Notes: generated from the sequence alone by a model not told the origin. Counted from the stretch's first letter, positions 13,201 through 27,065 are shown. The stretch: DNA of 64,000 bases from Amia ocellicauda (GCF_036373705.1 NC_089868.1:15482520-15546519); one strand, 5' to 3'. A program made the numbers and translations.

Positions 13201-16200
13201 TTTGGGAGTTAGGTTTAGCTATATATTTTGGTATCAACTTATTCACTACTTTCATACAAAAACATGATATTAACAGCTAACATTATGATGTCCCCTCTGT
13301 CAATACTTACCCCTAAATGTACAGTATAGGTATGTTGAGATTAGTTTTAGTTTGGGTGTGGATTTTGTGGACATCATCTTACTTTTAATTCCCTTGTCTG
13401 TTCTATCAGGTTGTATCAGGTAATTTTTAAACACAGCTTGTACGTAGGACTGCTCTAGGTGCTTTTTTCAATTTTTTAAAAGCGTCTAAACCTTCTTACA
13501 CCTTCTAGATCTCAACAGAAGCAGTCTGCTTACCACAGTTGCCCAAGGTGCAAATATATTCACAGATACAGACAGAGCAAAGTGTGAATGCTAGCGAGAG
13601 TCTCTCTGTACTACCTCAGGCCCTTCTTTCACACCTTACAGGTGAGCACACTGTCACGCATTTTGCCCTCTTGGCAGACAACACAAAAGACTACTTATCA
13701 GCAAACAGGGCTTTCTGTTTACGGGTGTGACGAGAAACAGCGCCGGAGAGGTTTTTTGTGTTTTCTGAGACTAATGTATTCTTTATTCATCGGATCCAAC
13801 TCAAATATAAGCTTTTGTTTGATGGTTAAAACTGTAGTACAGCCAGCAGTTCAACAACATCTCTATCACGCGATAAAGCCAGTTCCCTGCTTTGTTTTAA
13901 CAAGAATGGTTTGCTGTTGACCCAAGCTGCTGCTTTATATGTAGAGCCTAGCTGTCTCAGGAGGAAAATAGCTTTAAAAATCCTTATTTTATATCAATCC
14001 CCATTAACTATGATTTACTTAATTCTCCCCAGTGTCTCGACTGGTACCTCCCCCTGCAAAAAAAATCCTGAACTTGGTTCATTCCAAGGATATGTCACTC
14101 ACCCACTGTGACCACAACTGGCCAAGCATTGCTCCGCTGTGTGGAATAGAAGTGGGTCAGGATTACCTTGGCTTGCCTGGCAAAACCAACCCCTGTGATT
14201 TGCAAGTTACCCGGGACTGTTATCGGGAGATCTATTGTACTGTTATTGAGATTTTTTATAATCTGTTTACTGGGGACTGCTGGAATACAGGAAGTACTGC
14301 TCAATTCCTTAATATGCAGAGAAGGAAGAAGGTTTCAGTCTATACATTACATCATGGGTTAGTTACCAGATTAGGGCTATGGGCTATAATGTAATTATAT
14401 CATGTTTCAAATTGAATTCTGGAAACATTGTACCTCCCACAGTTTCCACTCGACCATTGGATGCTTGGAAGACGTACTGGAGTCATTGGCTGAACATGAA
14501 ATGAATGCATTAGTCTAACATTTACTTCAGAGCCATCATGTTTAATAGTTCACAACACAGACATGTCGTTTATTATTCATTTTTATGTTTTATTTTTTGT
14601 TATACAACACTTTGCTTAAAAGCAATAAGAATCACAGTAGTATTAAAACGTCAAAGAATACCAGTAATGCAGAATAAATATTGAGTTGCAGTTCCATTTT
14701 GGGGTGGATTGAGACCCTCCCTTAGTGTATTACTTTATATACAAAGCTGATGAGGGGGCAGACCATTGTGTCTGTCCCCACGAATGTTACAAATATTTTC
14801 ATAAACAATTACATGTTAAACTGGTTAGTACAATAACATTTAAAAAGAATGCCTGTCTTAATTAAAGTACCAGAAATAGGCCTAACAAGGCATACATTGA
14901 ACTGATGAATACAAGCAATACACAATTCCACACAAATAGGGAATTTTACATTTTTATTCTTATTCTAAAAGCCCAGGATTTGACCACAGTGCTCTTCTAA
15001 AACATTTACACTCCTTGATTCAGTAAAGACGCAATCATTTCTTAGGTTAATAAGTCCAGAAATAATTCCCCACACATTTAAGGTAAACAGGCATTTTTGT
15101 GTCATAACATTGTCTTAAAAAACATACCGTAGCTCATACAAAGTACGTTACTTACCAGGAAAATAAGACGTATTTTGAATACCAAAGATATTGTAAAAAT
15201 TCTGTGTACTTTAGCCCGAATGTTCAAAGGTGTGTCAGAAGAAGGCATTTGTGGTCCTCCGACTGGCAGAGACCTTGCAAAAAAATTGAAATAGCCCTAA
15301 GACGTTTGGTCCTGAGACCTTCGTTGGTAAGGCAGTAACCCAAGCCGAAGGACTCTGGAGGTCCGGTATTCTCATTGACTCATTGATTGCAAGTTGTAAA
15401 GAGAAAGATTTCACAACTTGAAGTACTGAATTACAGTACAATTAGGCATCTGATACAGGAATACATTTTAGATTTACCATCATTGAACAATTTGAAAAAT
15501 AATAATAGTATTAAGTTCTGCCAAATGGTCCTTCAAAATGATCTGTTAGGATGACCAACATTCATGTTTGGTTTACTAAGTTGTATTTTTAAGCATACCA
15601 AATGATAAAACATCTAACAAGCAGTATTAAATGGGTATGTTGATCCTGTAGTCCATAGATCTTTAATGTTGGGACTCTTATTTTGTGTGCAGATCTGTTT
15701 GATGGCTTGTTCTATACATTTACATATAACACTACAGTATAATTATATGAACTATGAACAGAGATAAGTCTGCTACATCATGTTACACAGTCAACACACT
15801 GCAACACAGAACAAAGTAATACTGTTATCCTTTGATACAACATAGTTACTAACATGAAATAAACTTAATGTCTATTGATACTTGTGATATATATGTATAT
15901 GTGATAAAGCTTTTAACAAGGAATTACATTTGCATCAGATTTTGAATTTTGATCGTTCCTTTATGTGATTGAAAGGCAGGTCTTTTTCAAACTCTGCCTG
16001 AACAGTGCAATTATTTCTGTTTTGCGGTTCACAGTTTCAAGTGGCAGTGACAAGGCGCAAAATGGCTTGAAATTGGACAAACAAGGGGCCGGATTAAATC
16101 AAAACTCTGACCCACCCACTAATAGCAAACTACAAAGCTGTACATCATAGCGGTTACATTTCTGATTAGAAGAAAGTGGCATCTTACTAAAAATGAAGCC

Positions 16201-17908
16201 GCAACTGAGTACAGTCCTGTAGTTTTCTATTAGCAGGTGGGTCAAAGTTTGAATTTAATCCCAGCCAAGGTCTTCTATTGGTTTACTTTTCCTCTGACAG
16301 CTATGGTGAGTAACCATTGGACAGCTTTATTACCCATTAAACATTACCTGTTAATGTCTTTAAAATATATATATTTCTTGCCCTTTTAACATTTTTTTCA
16401 TGCTACAGATATGCATTTAGAGACAGATCTGTTTAAGTCTGTTATATTCTATAATATATGTTATATCCTATAAGCCAAATTGCTGCTCTTGTTGCATCTC
16501 TGAAGACTGACTCACTGAGATGATGTCACAAAGTATTTTTTTTTTCTGTGAGAATATTCCTTGTAGCTTGGTATGATTCTAAATTCAATACAAAATTAGG
16601 GAACAAAAAGTATATTTACACCCCTTCATGTTCAACCACTGCTTCATACGTTACACCTCCCTGAATCCTTCTGGAGAATAGGCATCTTTAAATCTGTAAT
16701 TTATGGTTGCCCTGTTGCCGTCTCAATACAAGACATTTTAATATCTCTCTGGAGTCACTGAATATTAAAGGGACAAGAGCATTTAGCTTTATAGTCTTTT
16801 CAATAGCCTGCTCAAAATAATGTATTACATTTCATGGAGTTATACAGAGCAGATTGCAACAATACATCATACTATAGGCACTGAAATCTGAATGCCCAGC
16901 CCTTAGAAGCAATACAAACAGCAAAGGTTTGGCACACATAAAACCTTACAACCAACACTGGTTACAAAGGTTGTTTTTTCCCCCTTCTAATTAATCTCCA
17001 CTTAATCAGCACAGTACACTCAAGGAAAAAAAGAGAAAATGCAGAACTGAGTGACAGCACTCAGAGGCACTCAAAGGGAGAATGCATACGGGTCAATATA
17101 TACAATTCAAATATATATTTAACTATGTTTTGAGAAGAATAAATGATACTTAGATCCCCAAAGGCATTATGTTGAAACCATGAACACACAACAATAAATA
17201 AACAAACGGAAAACAAAATAAAGTGACTGATACTGTTCTTCAAGGTCTATCATCTATCGCACTGTAAAAAAATAGTTCTTTGTTATACAATCTCAGTCTT
17301 AATCTTTTAATTGGGTGCCATATTGTTACAGTTTTTTTTCTTGTTTTTCTTGGAGCCGCCAGTATGCTGTCTGTATGGCAGTGTTTCACAGGGCTCCGAC
17401 ATTACAAAGGTGAGATGGCACAAACCCACATAGGATCGGTGATATTCTGGTTGTGAATCTCCTTACAAATCAAGTGCTGAGTACTGTAGCCTACACCAGC
17501 ATGAACAAAGCTTCTCCGCTGGCCTGGATAGAAGCACCTAAGGGTTAAATAATCACAAGGAGAGCATGAGATAGCAATCTCTGATAATCCCCTTAACTGT
17601 TTATGCTTCTGCATTGTCATTGTCTTCTCATGTGGGAGTTTTTTTATTTTTGAAGTGTAGGAATTATCTCTTTAGGTTGGCCATTTTACTTCTGCACAGG
17701 TAGAAGTGAAGTGCTTGCATTGCATTTGAACTGAGATTGAAATGAATTGTGCTCTAAAATTGTTGCCTTTTTTGTTTTTGTGTGTTGCTGACACTCCACA
17801 TTGTCTGGCTCTACTTGAGGATATGGGTGTGCCTTCCTTTGAAGCTCACATGTGCCACCTGTTGGGTGGTCGCTGCCCCGTTGCCGTGCTGTTCTGTGTC
17901 CCGCTGTG
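10258..17908. other. Intergenic and TMEM275 3' side, no gene seen
   Basis: AT-rich, unique sequence. Overlapping frames at 13.5-14.4 kb have no recognisable domain. A TTTATT (AATAAA on the minus strand) near 17642 is a possible TMEM275 polyadenylation signal, about 265 bp past the stop. Confidence 0.5.
10590..10880. other. Candidate conserved non-coding DNA
   Basis: Unique, balanced sequence with TTTAGCTAATGGGCTG, TGCAATTAGGTAC and GTTGATTAATTGAAC words between AT-rich flanks. No frame and no repeat. Confidence 0.22.
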
Positions 17909-18460
17909 CTAGGTGGTAGCCAAATCCCTGGGCAGGTTGAGCTGGATGGCGTCACCTCCAGCGGAGTAGCGGGCAGTGGGGCCGTTGGCCTCCATAGTGA
18001 AGAGCTTGCAGGAGCGTGTGGTTTCGTGGGTGGGGCTGGACTTGTGTGAGGAGCAGGGGGAGTTGGTGGGGCTGAGCTGCACCGCGGTGGTGTCCTGCAG
18101 GGTGTGCTCGCTGGTCTCGATCTCAAAGGCCGTGTTGCCAGCGCGGATGAGGCCCAGGTTGTTGCCCCCTTTGGGCTTGCGGGAGCCCTGTGCCGGGGGC
18201 CGGCGGCTGCAGATGCAACAGGCCCCGAAGAAGGTGAAGGCCACCACTAGCAGGATGGGCCCAATGATGATGGGGGGGTTGTTCATGGGCATGAAAGTCC
18301 CAAATGCAAAAGCGCCCACGAGCGTGATGTTGATGCCTGCCAACATGATGCAGAGTCCGCAGGCACAGCACAGCGCCGGGGAGGGCAGTCCCTGTGGCCT
18401 CGTCTTCTTCTTCTGCCCTTTCTTGGGCACCGTAGTGGCACTTTTATCAGTGAACATCAT
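17909..18460 (-). CDS. tmem275: TMEM275-like two-pass membrane protein
   Basis: A single uninterrupted 183-codon frame, clearly more GC-rich than its surroundings. The protein has a short basic N-terminus (KKGQKKKTR, residues 14-22), a Cys-rich first hydrophobic helix at about residues 28-56 (PALCCACGLCIMLAG...), a short NNPP turn, a second helix at about 62-85 ending CCICSRRPP, and a long Ser/Thr/Pro-rich tail that is probably cytosolic. No enzymatic motif is visible. Two tandem ATGs open the frame; the first is used here. The name rests on the hydrophobic layout and on position: it lies between the DMBX1-side desert and KNCN and is transcribed like KNCN, as I recall for human TMEM275. Function is unknown. 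No internal splice is needed; a 5' untranslated exon could exist. Sure that it is coding, moderately sure of the name. Confidence 0.78.
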   Translation of the reverse strand: MMFTDKSATTVPKKGQKKKTRPQGLPSPALCCACGLCIMLAGINITLVGAFAFGTFMPMNNPPIIIGPILLVVAFTFFGACCICSRRPPAQGSRKPKGGNNLGLIRAGNTAFEIETSEHTLQDTTAVQLSPTNSPCSSHKSSPTHETTRSCKLFTMEANGPTARYSAGGDAIQLNLPRDLATT

Positions 18461-18989
18461 GTTTCAACTCCAGTATATACTCTATCGCTGACTCAGGGAA
18501 ATGCAGGTGGAAATCAGCTCTTCACAGTAGGAGCAGATCTGTGAACAAGTGCAGTGTGAGTTACAAGGTAGAATACAAGGCAATAGTAGAAAAACTGGTA
18601 TTAGTCAGTAAAACCTGATGTTGTCATGGCCCTAATGCAATCACTCTTTTCCGAACTAAGAAATAATTAGAGGACAGATACTTTATTTTAGTGATCTTTC
18701 AAGTTGTGCAGAGGACTGTTACAATGCAGGTAAAGACATACGATTCAGTCATCTTAGAAAACGTACATGTGAAATGTCCTTTAAATGCACAAAATGTAAT
18801 GAGCACACGCTAAGAAAGAGTGATTCCTTTAGGTCAGTGACAACATCACATTTTACTTTTACAACATGACCCTGAGATATGAGACTTATGGTGCATGAAT
18901 GCAAATTGAGGAGTTTAAAGCTTTGAATCACACTTTAGGTAAGTCTATGGATTTGTAAAAACGAAATGAAGAGGTGAATTATCCAGTTT

Positions 18990-19070
18990 ACACAAGCATT
19001 ACAAGAGTGCAGTAATACACTTAATATAAAATACAAAACATACATCCTAGTTCAAAGAGGTAACAAGTTA
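18990..19070 (+). repeat. Second copy of the GCATTACAA...CATCCTA...GAGGTAACA repeat
   Basis: Reads AGCATTACAAGAGTGCAGTA ATACACTTAATA and then CATCCTAGTTCAAAGAGGTA ACA, the same word order as 37540-37650. It lacks the leading CCTTATCCAGAG block, so it is truncated at one side. Confidence 0.45.
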
Positions 19071-20479
19071 TAATGCTATTTCAGTTTTGTATTTTAGTAC
19101 ATCATTTTGTTCACAAATGAAAAAAATCACTTTAACAGTGAGGAGTATATTGTGTAGATAAATGGAAGAAATACCCTTTCCTAATGAAAAAACCCAAAAC
19201 CTCTGGAAGATGCAACAAATCTGAAGTGTTGATTTAACTTAGCAAATTCAATTTCATGCTTCAATTTTCAGTGTTATACCACTGTGTATTTGTGTTTCAT
19301 ATTTTAATAAATCTGATGAATTTATATTAAGGTTTTATGACTATGAGCCCATATCTCTGAAGAATGCAGGTTTTAAGTGTTGTGTGTTTGGCAAATGAAG
19401 ATGGAAAATACAGAATTTATTGGAATTTGGGGATTTTGCTTTCTTATAAAAAAATATTTAGATGATAAACATGTTTTATGAGGCTTATTCGAGCTTTATA
19501 ATGAGCAAAGTTTTTTTTATTTTTTTATTATTGAATTGAAATAATACGGAAACTGCATTCTGTGCATGAGTGACAGTTCCATCCTGTGATTAGACAGAGG
19601 TAATGACACTATTATATTCCTGTATATACATAAGTTATATGCTGCCATTTGTTATTGTAAAAATAACCCTCTAAGGTTCCTCTGAGTTTCAGTGTCCTGT
19701 ATTTATTTTTAGAAGTAGCTAAATTGGTTGTTTCCCTAAGAGAAGTGTTTAGTCTTCTGGGTGGTAACCAGTGAAGGGAGACAAATTGCTCGAGTCGGTG
19801 AAATGAGATTGCCTTTTTCTTCACCCTGCTTTGCCAGGACGTAATCTGCTTTACCTGGGCAGCAGTACTGATAGCTCAGCCACCCAGACAATATGCCCAG
19901 CCCCCTACGGAGATGCCTGGCGCAGGTGAGGCAGGATCACAGATGGGAAATTCATAGCGATTAAATGCTTCAGTAAAAAGCTGTGCCCTTTTCTGGACCC
20001 TGTGATTTTAGAATATTGACCATTTTGATCTTCAAAGGGGTGTAGGCATTCCTCTGTATCTGTAAAGATGTTTTTCCTCTATAAGTTAAGCTTTTTAAAT
20101 CACAAACTAGATCTGAAGCCAAGTCTTCCTCTGGGTTAAAGCACATTAATTCACGATCTCTCTATCTCAATCATAATCAAGATGCACCCCGTTGCACAGC
20201 TGTAGTCATTTGGAGGGCCAGACACTTAACCTAAGCTCTCTATTGGTTAATTGGGCAACTAATTGTCTTAATTGGTTGCCCAACCAGCACTACTTGAATG
20301 CAAAACCACACCCCTGAGGATAATGAGCAGAAACTAGTATCAGTAATCTACCATAAATCAACCCACCCCGAGAAGAAGAAGAAACCGAAAAGACCCAGCA
20401 CCTCTGCTGTATCATTGTAAATGGGTTCTGGGAAGGGCAGGGGTTAATTGATTTGCTGTCAGTTATGACTGCCATTTTC

Positions 20480-20620
20480 AAAATCACTCCTGAACTTGTA
20501 CGTGAACTTGTGATTTTGTAGTGCTTTGCGATAATTAATCATGCTTACGGAGCTGTGCGCTTATCACAGCTGCCCTTTTCCAGCAGTGCAGCGCTATTTT
20601 GGTATGGTGGCTTTTAGAAG
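20480..20620. other. Candidate conserved non-coding DNA
   Basis: GATAATTAATCATGC followed by GTGCGCTTATCACAGCTGCC: paired-type homeodomain, GATA and E-box words close together in unique sequence upstream of TMEM275. Confidence 0.22.
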
Positions 20621-23280
20621 AGAAGTACACAGATGCTGGATCACTAAGATAACATTATGCAAAACTGCTGTGGTAATTTACAGCCCCCCACCAGTGGAAG
20701 AAATGTGAACATGCTTTGGGATATGCAGCAGTAACAATACTTTACAGTACAATGGAACAAACGCAGCAGAGATTAAAGATAGAGACATTTTCAGGTTTGG
20801 TCTTCGACAGAGTTTTCAGACCGAACTCATTTCAGGAGTTGATTGATATATTTGCTTCTGTTTCACAAAGCAGTGCAGTACTGATTTGTTTGTGTGTTTC
20901 ATTACTTCTTTTCTGTTATCTGGTTTGATGCATTTAGCTTAGAATGGAATTGGACTGAAAAGCACAGGGTTGAGTGGTTTGTTTTTTATTATGGAGGGAA
21001 TTATGGAGAGAGAGAGAGAGAAAACATAAGGATAAAGGATATTTGTGCAAGACACAGCTGGGATACCATGAGTGAAGCAGGTATCGCTCAGGAGAGATAA
21101 GTGGAAATTAATACAATACCTCAGTTAATACAACTTTGAACATTCAGTGGACACATTTTGCTTTTTAGACGCTTGTTTTCAGATCTGAATATTATATGCT
21201 CTGTCAGTCAGGCACATTGCAGTACTGTAACAAAATAATACATATTCAAGTAATTTCACTTGTTGGCACATACCAATGCCCAATGTAATTTCCCCTGCCC
21301 CTGTAGCTGTCTGAGTTTAAACATGACACGTTAGCCCAGTGAATGCCTTTTGAGGCAGATAATGTCATCACTTTCTTGATGCCACAAGCCGTAGAATATT
21401 ATACAGTGTGAAAAATATGTATATCTCCATTATGCTTATTCTTTACATAGAAACCCTTCGGCATTAAGGATTAAGTCGGATTGCAGAGAATCCCCAAATC
21501 GTAGACAAAACATATGAAATGCATGAAGATGAAGTTGTGCCATGATTGGGCAATAATACCTTCAAACATTACAGTGAATGACGAGGGACTCTAAATGTGT
21601 GCAGCAAATTTGTTTGATATTATTGTGCATTTCCGTCCTTGAAAACATCTGAGAATGAAGGATCTGGGATTAGGAATGTATAAGTAATTCTTGGTGCCGA
21701 CTGAGTGATGTTTTCAGCTCAGTATCCAGCACAGGGTCTGAACCAGCTTCATTCCTTTATAGCTTTGTGAAATACATGAATTAGATTGATGAGTTGAAGG
21801 GGTTTTCATTTGTTCTCTGGCAATATGTACGACCATTCACAAATAATGCACCAAATCGGATTGCCATTTGTATCCAATAGATTATGCAGTTAACACCCAT
21901 ACCATTCCAGAATAAAAGTGGCCTCAGTAGTTCTAAGTTATGAGAAAACCTGCAATGTTTGCTGTGCTGTAGACTGTTTAACATATCAGATAGCAAGACA
22001 GTGTGAAATCTGCATGTTTTTCCTCTCTTCCTGCTTAGAAACAGACAGATAAAAGACCAATTATATACAGAATTTTAAATTTTGGGGTATAAAACCTAAA
22101 TTACCATTTTAACGCAATAAGGGTGTTCAAACTGTAGAAAAATAGTGTAACAGAGAAAATATTGATCATTTTTGAAGTCTCTTCACTGGAGATTGTCCGA
22201 AAAGAATAAGAAGCTGTTTTTCATGTTTTTTTTTAATACCATTCAGCAGCTATTGAGGCTGTACAGCACCGCCTCACTGATTTAAGCACTGTCTGATTCT
22301 CTGAGGTAACCTAATCCACTCATGGAAGAAAAGGAAATAAGTCAGTGGTGGCGGATGAGGATGATAATCAAAGCCTACTTCAGATGTTTTCAGAGGATGC
22401 TGTGTTGGGTAGTAAGGCTGGCCAGGAGAAACACAAGGATGTCCTGATGCTGCAGATTCTGTCATTGTGCTCTAGCAATAAGTGATCATGTTCTCTGGAA
22501 GGTGTGCATAATTGGATGATGTCAATCACAACACCAGTGACCTCGACCTGTCCATTAACGGATACCCCAAAGACATAAAGAGCCATTAGTGTCCCTCAGA
22601 CCTGTCTGTCTAGGGGAGGGGACGGTCCCTGGCATTGCCTTGACTTGCCAGTGCATCTTGTCGCAATTGAAACATCCTTCACACAGCAATCTTCCAAAAC
22701 CACATGGTGACAGTCTGCTAAAGTACTCATTATTCTCAAGGTGCATCCCCTCTTACTCAGATGGCAATGTTGGCCTCCTTTAACCATCTTTCAAATCCAC
22801 AAAACTATAATCGACTAATGTCTTCACCCTTGCAAAACGACCTAATACACTCATGCAATCATCATGTGCATGTGGGAAAGCAAATGCTTGCATGTAGCCA
22901 AGATTATCTAATTTCCCACACACCAACCAAGACCGTTTGCCTAATGAACAATCACTCTGGAGCCTGAAATACTGCAAATAATTAATACAGTGTAATTATT
23001 GAACTTGATAAAGCAATGTGGATATCACTTAAGTACTGTTTGTCATTCAGCTCATGCTGTGTTTACATTTCCTAATGCCTCCCACTCTCCGAGAAGGGCA
23101 ATCATCTAATGAATGTGTTTTCTGAGACCAAATTGACCTTGTTAATCTATCATTGCATTTTAAGCTACCCAATATTTCATTTAATTGTAATTTTTTCCCT
23201 GTACTCTCAACTGTATTTGTTTGTTTAGCTGGATTGTTGATACAGTTTTGATAGGGAATCATAATTTTGAAGAGGGATTT

Positions 23281-23281
23281 A

Positions 23282-23340
<59 letters not shown>
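23281..23340 (+). repeat. (ATT)20 microsatellite
   Basis: Pure ATT repeat of 60 bases ahead of CACCACCATG. Confidence 0.97.
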
Positions 23341-24596
23341 CACCACCATGTTCTAGTCTAGTTAATATGGTGTTATATAAAAAGAGCAAGACATGTCAGC
23401 AGTATATGACTGGCTGTCTTTTAACTGTTATTTGTAACAGGCTTACCAGACTCACTTATTCTTTTGATGAATGCCTGCTGCTGCTTATCAAAACTTGGTT
23501 CATTTCAAGCTGTTTTCATTGATTGTATTGTGGTTTTCCGAATCTCACTAAACCACTATCCAAAGGGGCTCCTTGGCACTAGGACTTCAAGGACTAGGAC
23601 TTTTGAAACCTTTAAATGTCATTCTTGTTCCTTTTCCTTCCTGGGCTAGAAATGACACTATGGTGACAGTTGTAGGGTGAAAGATGCTCTCTTTGAAAGC
23701 ATATGACATACAGTGTATTGGGTATTTTAAATTAAAATTGATTAGCTAAAGACACTTGAATGGAATCGTGGAATTGTCCGAGATATTATGATGCATTTAA
23801 TTATTAGCAGACATAAATAAGAGAGAGCATTCTGTCATTGTACAGTATACATCTGACACTAAGCATCTGCAAAAACACAGGCGACATTTGATTCTTGTCC
23901 TCAATCATAAATCATAAAACTACTCAAGTCGCAACTATGTATACCTCCAGGATTGAAAAAGCACTAATAGACTAGATTAATCAGAATTATCGATATCGAA
24001 CACATTCCAATTCTTAATTATTTTCATTTTTTATTATTACTCAGTTACTAAATATTAGCTTTTTGCTTTTATCTATATTATCAGTCGCGTTTTGATTGTC
24101 GTCCTCCAGCTGGAAGCAAATGCATGCATATGTTAGCGTTGTATGCAAGCAGATAGCGTTGCTTTGCGGCAATATGGTCTGTTTGTATGTATTTATATAA
24201 TCTTAAACTGCTTTTATTTATATGTCATATATATCATAACGGTTTTGATCATTTGAAATGCCGATTCCTGATGTTAACGCGTCCCATCACAAAATGCACC
24301 TTACCCTTTTCCAACGTGGGAGCGGAGTCTGCACAGGCGAGCCGCCAGACGTGTTTTTCCACATGGACTCTCCTCCTTCCCTTATTCCGACTTGTCCCGG
24401 AGTTAGAGAGGGATCTTAAGGTACTGAAATACCATCTTGTTGGAGAAACGCGCTTCCAGCAAACCCTTGGAAAAGCTAACCGTGCTACTCTTTGCAGCCT
24501 CAAGATTAAGCCAAGACGTCGTCCTGTAAACTTTGCAGAAACCGGGAGAGGAATTCATGGCGTTGGGTCAGATCCTGTGCCTGTCAATCCTTGATG

Positions 24597-24598
<2 letters not shown>

Positions 24599-24638
<40 letters not shown>
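24599..24638 (+). repeat. (GT)20 microsatellite
   Basis: Uninterrupted GT dinucleotides. Confidence 0.97.
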
Positions 24639-24643
<5 letters not shown>

Positions 24644-25143
24644 GGTTGGTTTTGGCGGTGCGGGCAATGCCAGGGTTCACCACAGCCCCTTTGGCACCTT
24701 AAAAACCCACAGAGCCCAGCGGACCTGCGGTAGTAATCCTTCAAATCCTCACGGTCTGACTGCAATGTGGATTTTATAAACGGGTTTCTTCGCATAGTTT
24801 GTTCACAGTCACTTCTGTTTCGGCAATAATGGAAGTAGATTTAATGTAGCAAAACACGGAGGCTAAAAATGACACCCTCCTTTAATGTCAGTGATCACCT
24901 CCCTCCCCTGCCTGGCTGCTGCAGAAGGAGCCTCAACAGTGAGCTGACGCCGTCTCTCTGGGTCTGATTTTGTGCTTTAAAAAGTGTTACTTTACGCCCC
25001 TTAACTGTAACGTCACGGGCAGTTTTTGTACTGTATTCATTTATATGACCCTTGAGTCTCTCTCTGTCTCCCCTCCACCTCTTATTTCGCTGCTTGCGAA
25101 TGGAAGTTAATCCTATCCACTGGAGGCGCCAAGTAGTTAATTT

Positions 25144-25546
25144 AGATAGTGGACAGCTCCCAGTGCTGTTCAATTGGATAGCGGGAAGACCCCGGTGATG
25201 TTCAATTAGATCAAGGGTGCCAGACTCCAGTGCTGGGTTCCAGCCCAGCTCTTGGCTCCTTAATTGGTCTAATTAAACAATTAACTGGATTAATTGAACA
25301 CTTCTCTCTCCAGAGTCTGAAACGTTCTGTGGTCTGTGTTAAGTGTCATCAAATTGTAAGGTGTCGGCTATAAAAAAAAGGTTTTATATAAGCCTACCTC
25401 TGTAAATAATGACATTATTTAAGCAATGGGGATCTCTTGTTGGGACAAAAACCAGAAGACCCAGGACCGCAGTCTGACACCCCTGAATTAGATATCGCGT
25501 AACTCCCGGTGCTGTTCAATTAGACAGTGGACAGTTCCCGGTGCTG
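25144..25546 (+). repeat. 32-33-bp minisatellite interrupted by the hAT-like element
   Basis: Units of the form GATAGYGG.CAGYTCCCGGTG CTGTTCAATTA occur at 25144-25176, 25177-25208, 25491-25521 and (partial) 25522-25546. The array is split by the 274-bp insertion, whose target duplication falls in the AATTAGAT unit junction. Confidence 0.7.
25212..25485. mobile_element. hAT-like non-autonomous element (274 bp) with 8-bp duplication
   Basis: Bounded by direct repeats AATTAGAT at 25204-25211 and 25486-25493. The ends are imperfect inverted repeats: CAAGGGTGCCAGACTCCAGT at the left against CAGGGGTGTCAGACTGCGGT (inverted right end). An 8-bp duplication and CA(G)GGGTG ends are typical of hAT elements. 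No coding capacity. Confidence 0.8.
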
Positions 25547-26975
25547 GAAAAAAGCAGACTCTTGGTTCAATCTCTCACTTGCAAGCACGGTTGTACTCAA
25601 TCCGGAAACTGTCAGCAGGTGATTGAGTATATCTAACTGAAACTGCAATAAGACAAATTAGTTCTGGACGCCAATGTGAGAATCAAGAGAGAGATGCCCA
25701 ACCAATTACCAAAACCGCTCTAATCCGACCTGCCCAGTGGAGCACAGCCACTTGAGGTGATAGACTATGTTACAGAAACCCTATTAGATGTTCCGCTGTA
25801 GGCTCCAACAGTTCATTCATCACGAGTGCCCTCAATCAGAGGGAGTCTATTTCAAACCTCCTAGGACTGGCCGCTGATATTCAGACTGTCTCCCAGTCCT
25901 CATTTCATTCTCAGGACAAAAGGAGATCCTTTCATGTGGTGGATTCTGTTAATGCCAGATAACAAGTAATACAATTCGCCCATGTGAGAAGATGCATTTG
26001 TGATATTTCTCCTGTAATTCTTTTTCTTTTTCTTTCTTTGGCTGGTATTATTGGGTTTTGTTTTTATTGCCCCATTAGAAAACACTGGCCTTGGGAATCA
26101 CACTTGATTGTTTTAATGACTGCCGAGTTGCTCATGGTTTGGTTTCTTGTACTGCACATTGTCAAAGATACAGCAGAATACCATATACTTAATGCAAAGG
26201 GTAACACCCTTGCTTATCAATTGTAATGTTTTTTTTATTTATGTATTTATCCAATATATATTTAATGTATGCAAAGTTGGTGACCGTAAACAAGCTAGTT
26301 TAGCCTGAAAAAGACACAAAACTCACCTTTTGGAATTAATATTTTTTCATATTTTCTCCTTCTTTTCATTCTTAAATGCTGATGGAGGGTGAATTACTCT
26401 GCTCAACACTTACCGGAGAAAAGTGTGATTCACCAACCATCTAACCAGGAGCTTCAATACGATCGCTACTGAGATGTTAAAGGTGGACAGAAGGTGTTAT
26501 ATGTCTTTTCTTTTTAAAGGAATCAAGATGTTTTAAGGAAGCCTGATGGAAATTATATACATTAGCACCTCCTGCTGCTCAATGTATTGAACAGCCTAAT
26601 ATATTGTATAATTTAACTCCGATCTTAAGAACATATGGGCAAGTGTGGAGATGTGTAATTTTCTGTTATGGTAACTTGTCACAGAGTGGTCTGCTGAATT
26701 GTAATTCATTGCTTTCTTATTCAGTAGTGAGTGGGCTGTAGCAGTCTGATAAATCATAATCCTAATGGTGCGCCAGCATGGTGTCTTCAGGGTCATGTTA
26801 AGATGACACTGGCTTTGTGTTGATTGTAAGGCTGCTTCATTTCTGTTTACTTCCTGGCATGTTAGTCTGTAGAGCTTCTTTGACAATTGTAATGGAAATA
26901 TTCACAATTAAATTTAGATAGGAAATATATGACTTACTAACCTGCTTATCTATCTGATAATAGCCATATAAAATT

Positions 26976-26992
26976 GCACACACACACACACA

Positions 26993-27065
<73 letters not shown>
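26976..27065 (+). repeat. (CA)9(TA)35 compound microsatellite
   Basis: CA units run directly into about 70 bases of TA. Confidence 0.97.

Noticed and set aside
14032..14394. 120-codon + frame and its neighbours at 13.5-14.4 kb
   Set aside because: Ordinary AT-rich DNA, several overlapping frames on both strands, no domain, no splice logic.
1..17000. DMBX1 coding exons
   Set aside because: The gene is expected next to TMEM275 by synteny, but no homeodomain (WFKNRR-type) or OAR-type peptide was found in any frame.
17976..18491. 171-codon + frame over TMEM275
   Set aside because: It is the antisense shadow of the GC-rich TMEM275 coding exon; its peptide has no independent support.
22200..22980. 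Cluster of short frames on both strands
   Set aside because: The peptides do not match any family I know and frames conflict; possibly an old repeat, but no evidence strong enough to annotate.
24187..24594. 135-codon + frame before the GT microsatellite
   Set aside because: No recognisable domain, and the opposite strand is equally open; chance is likely.
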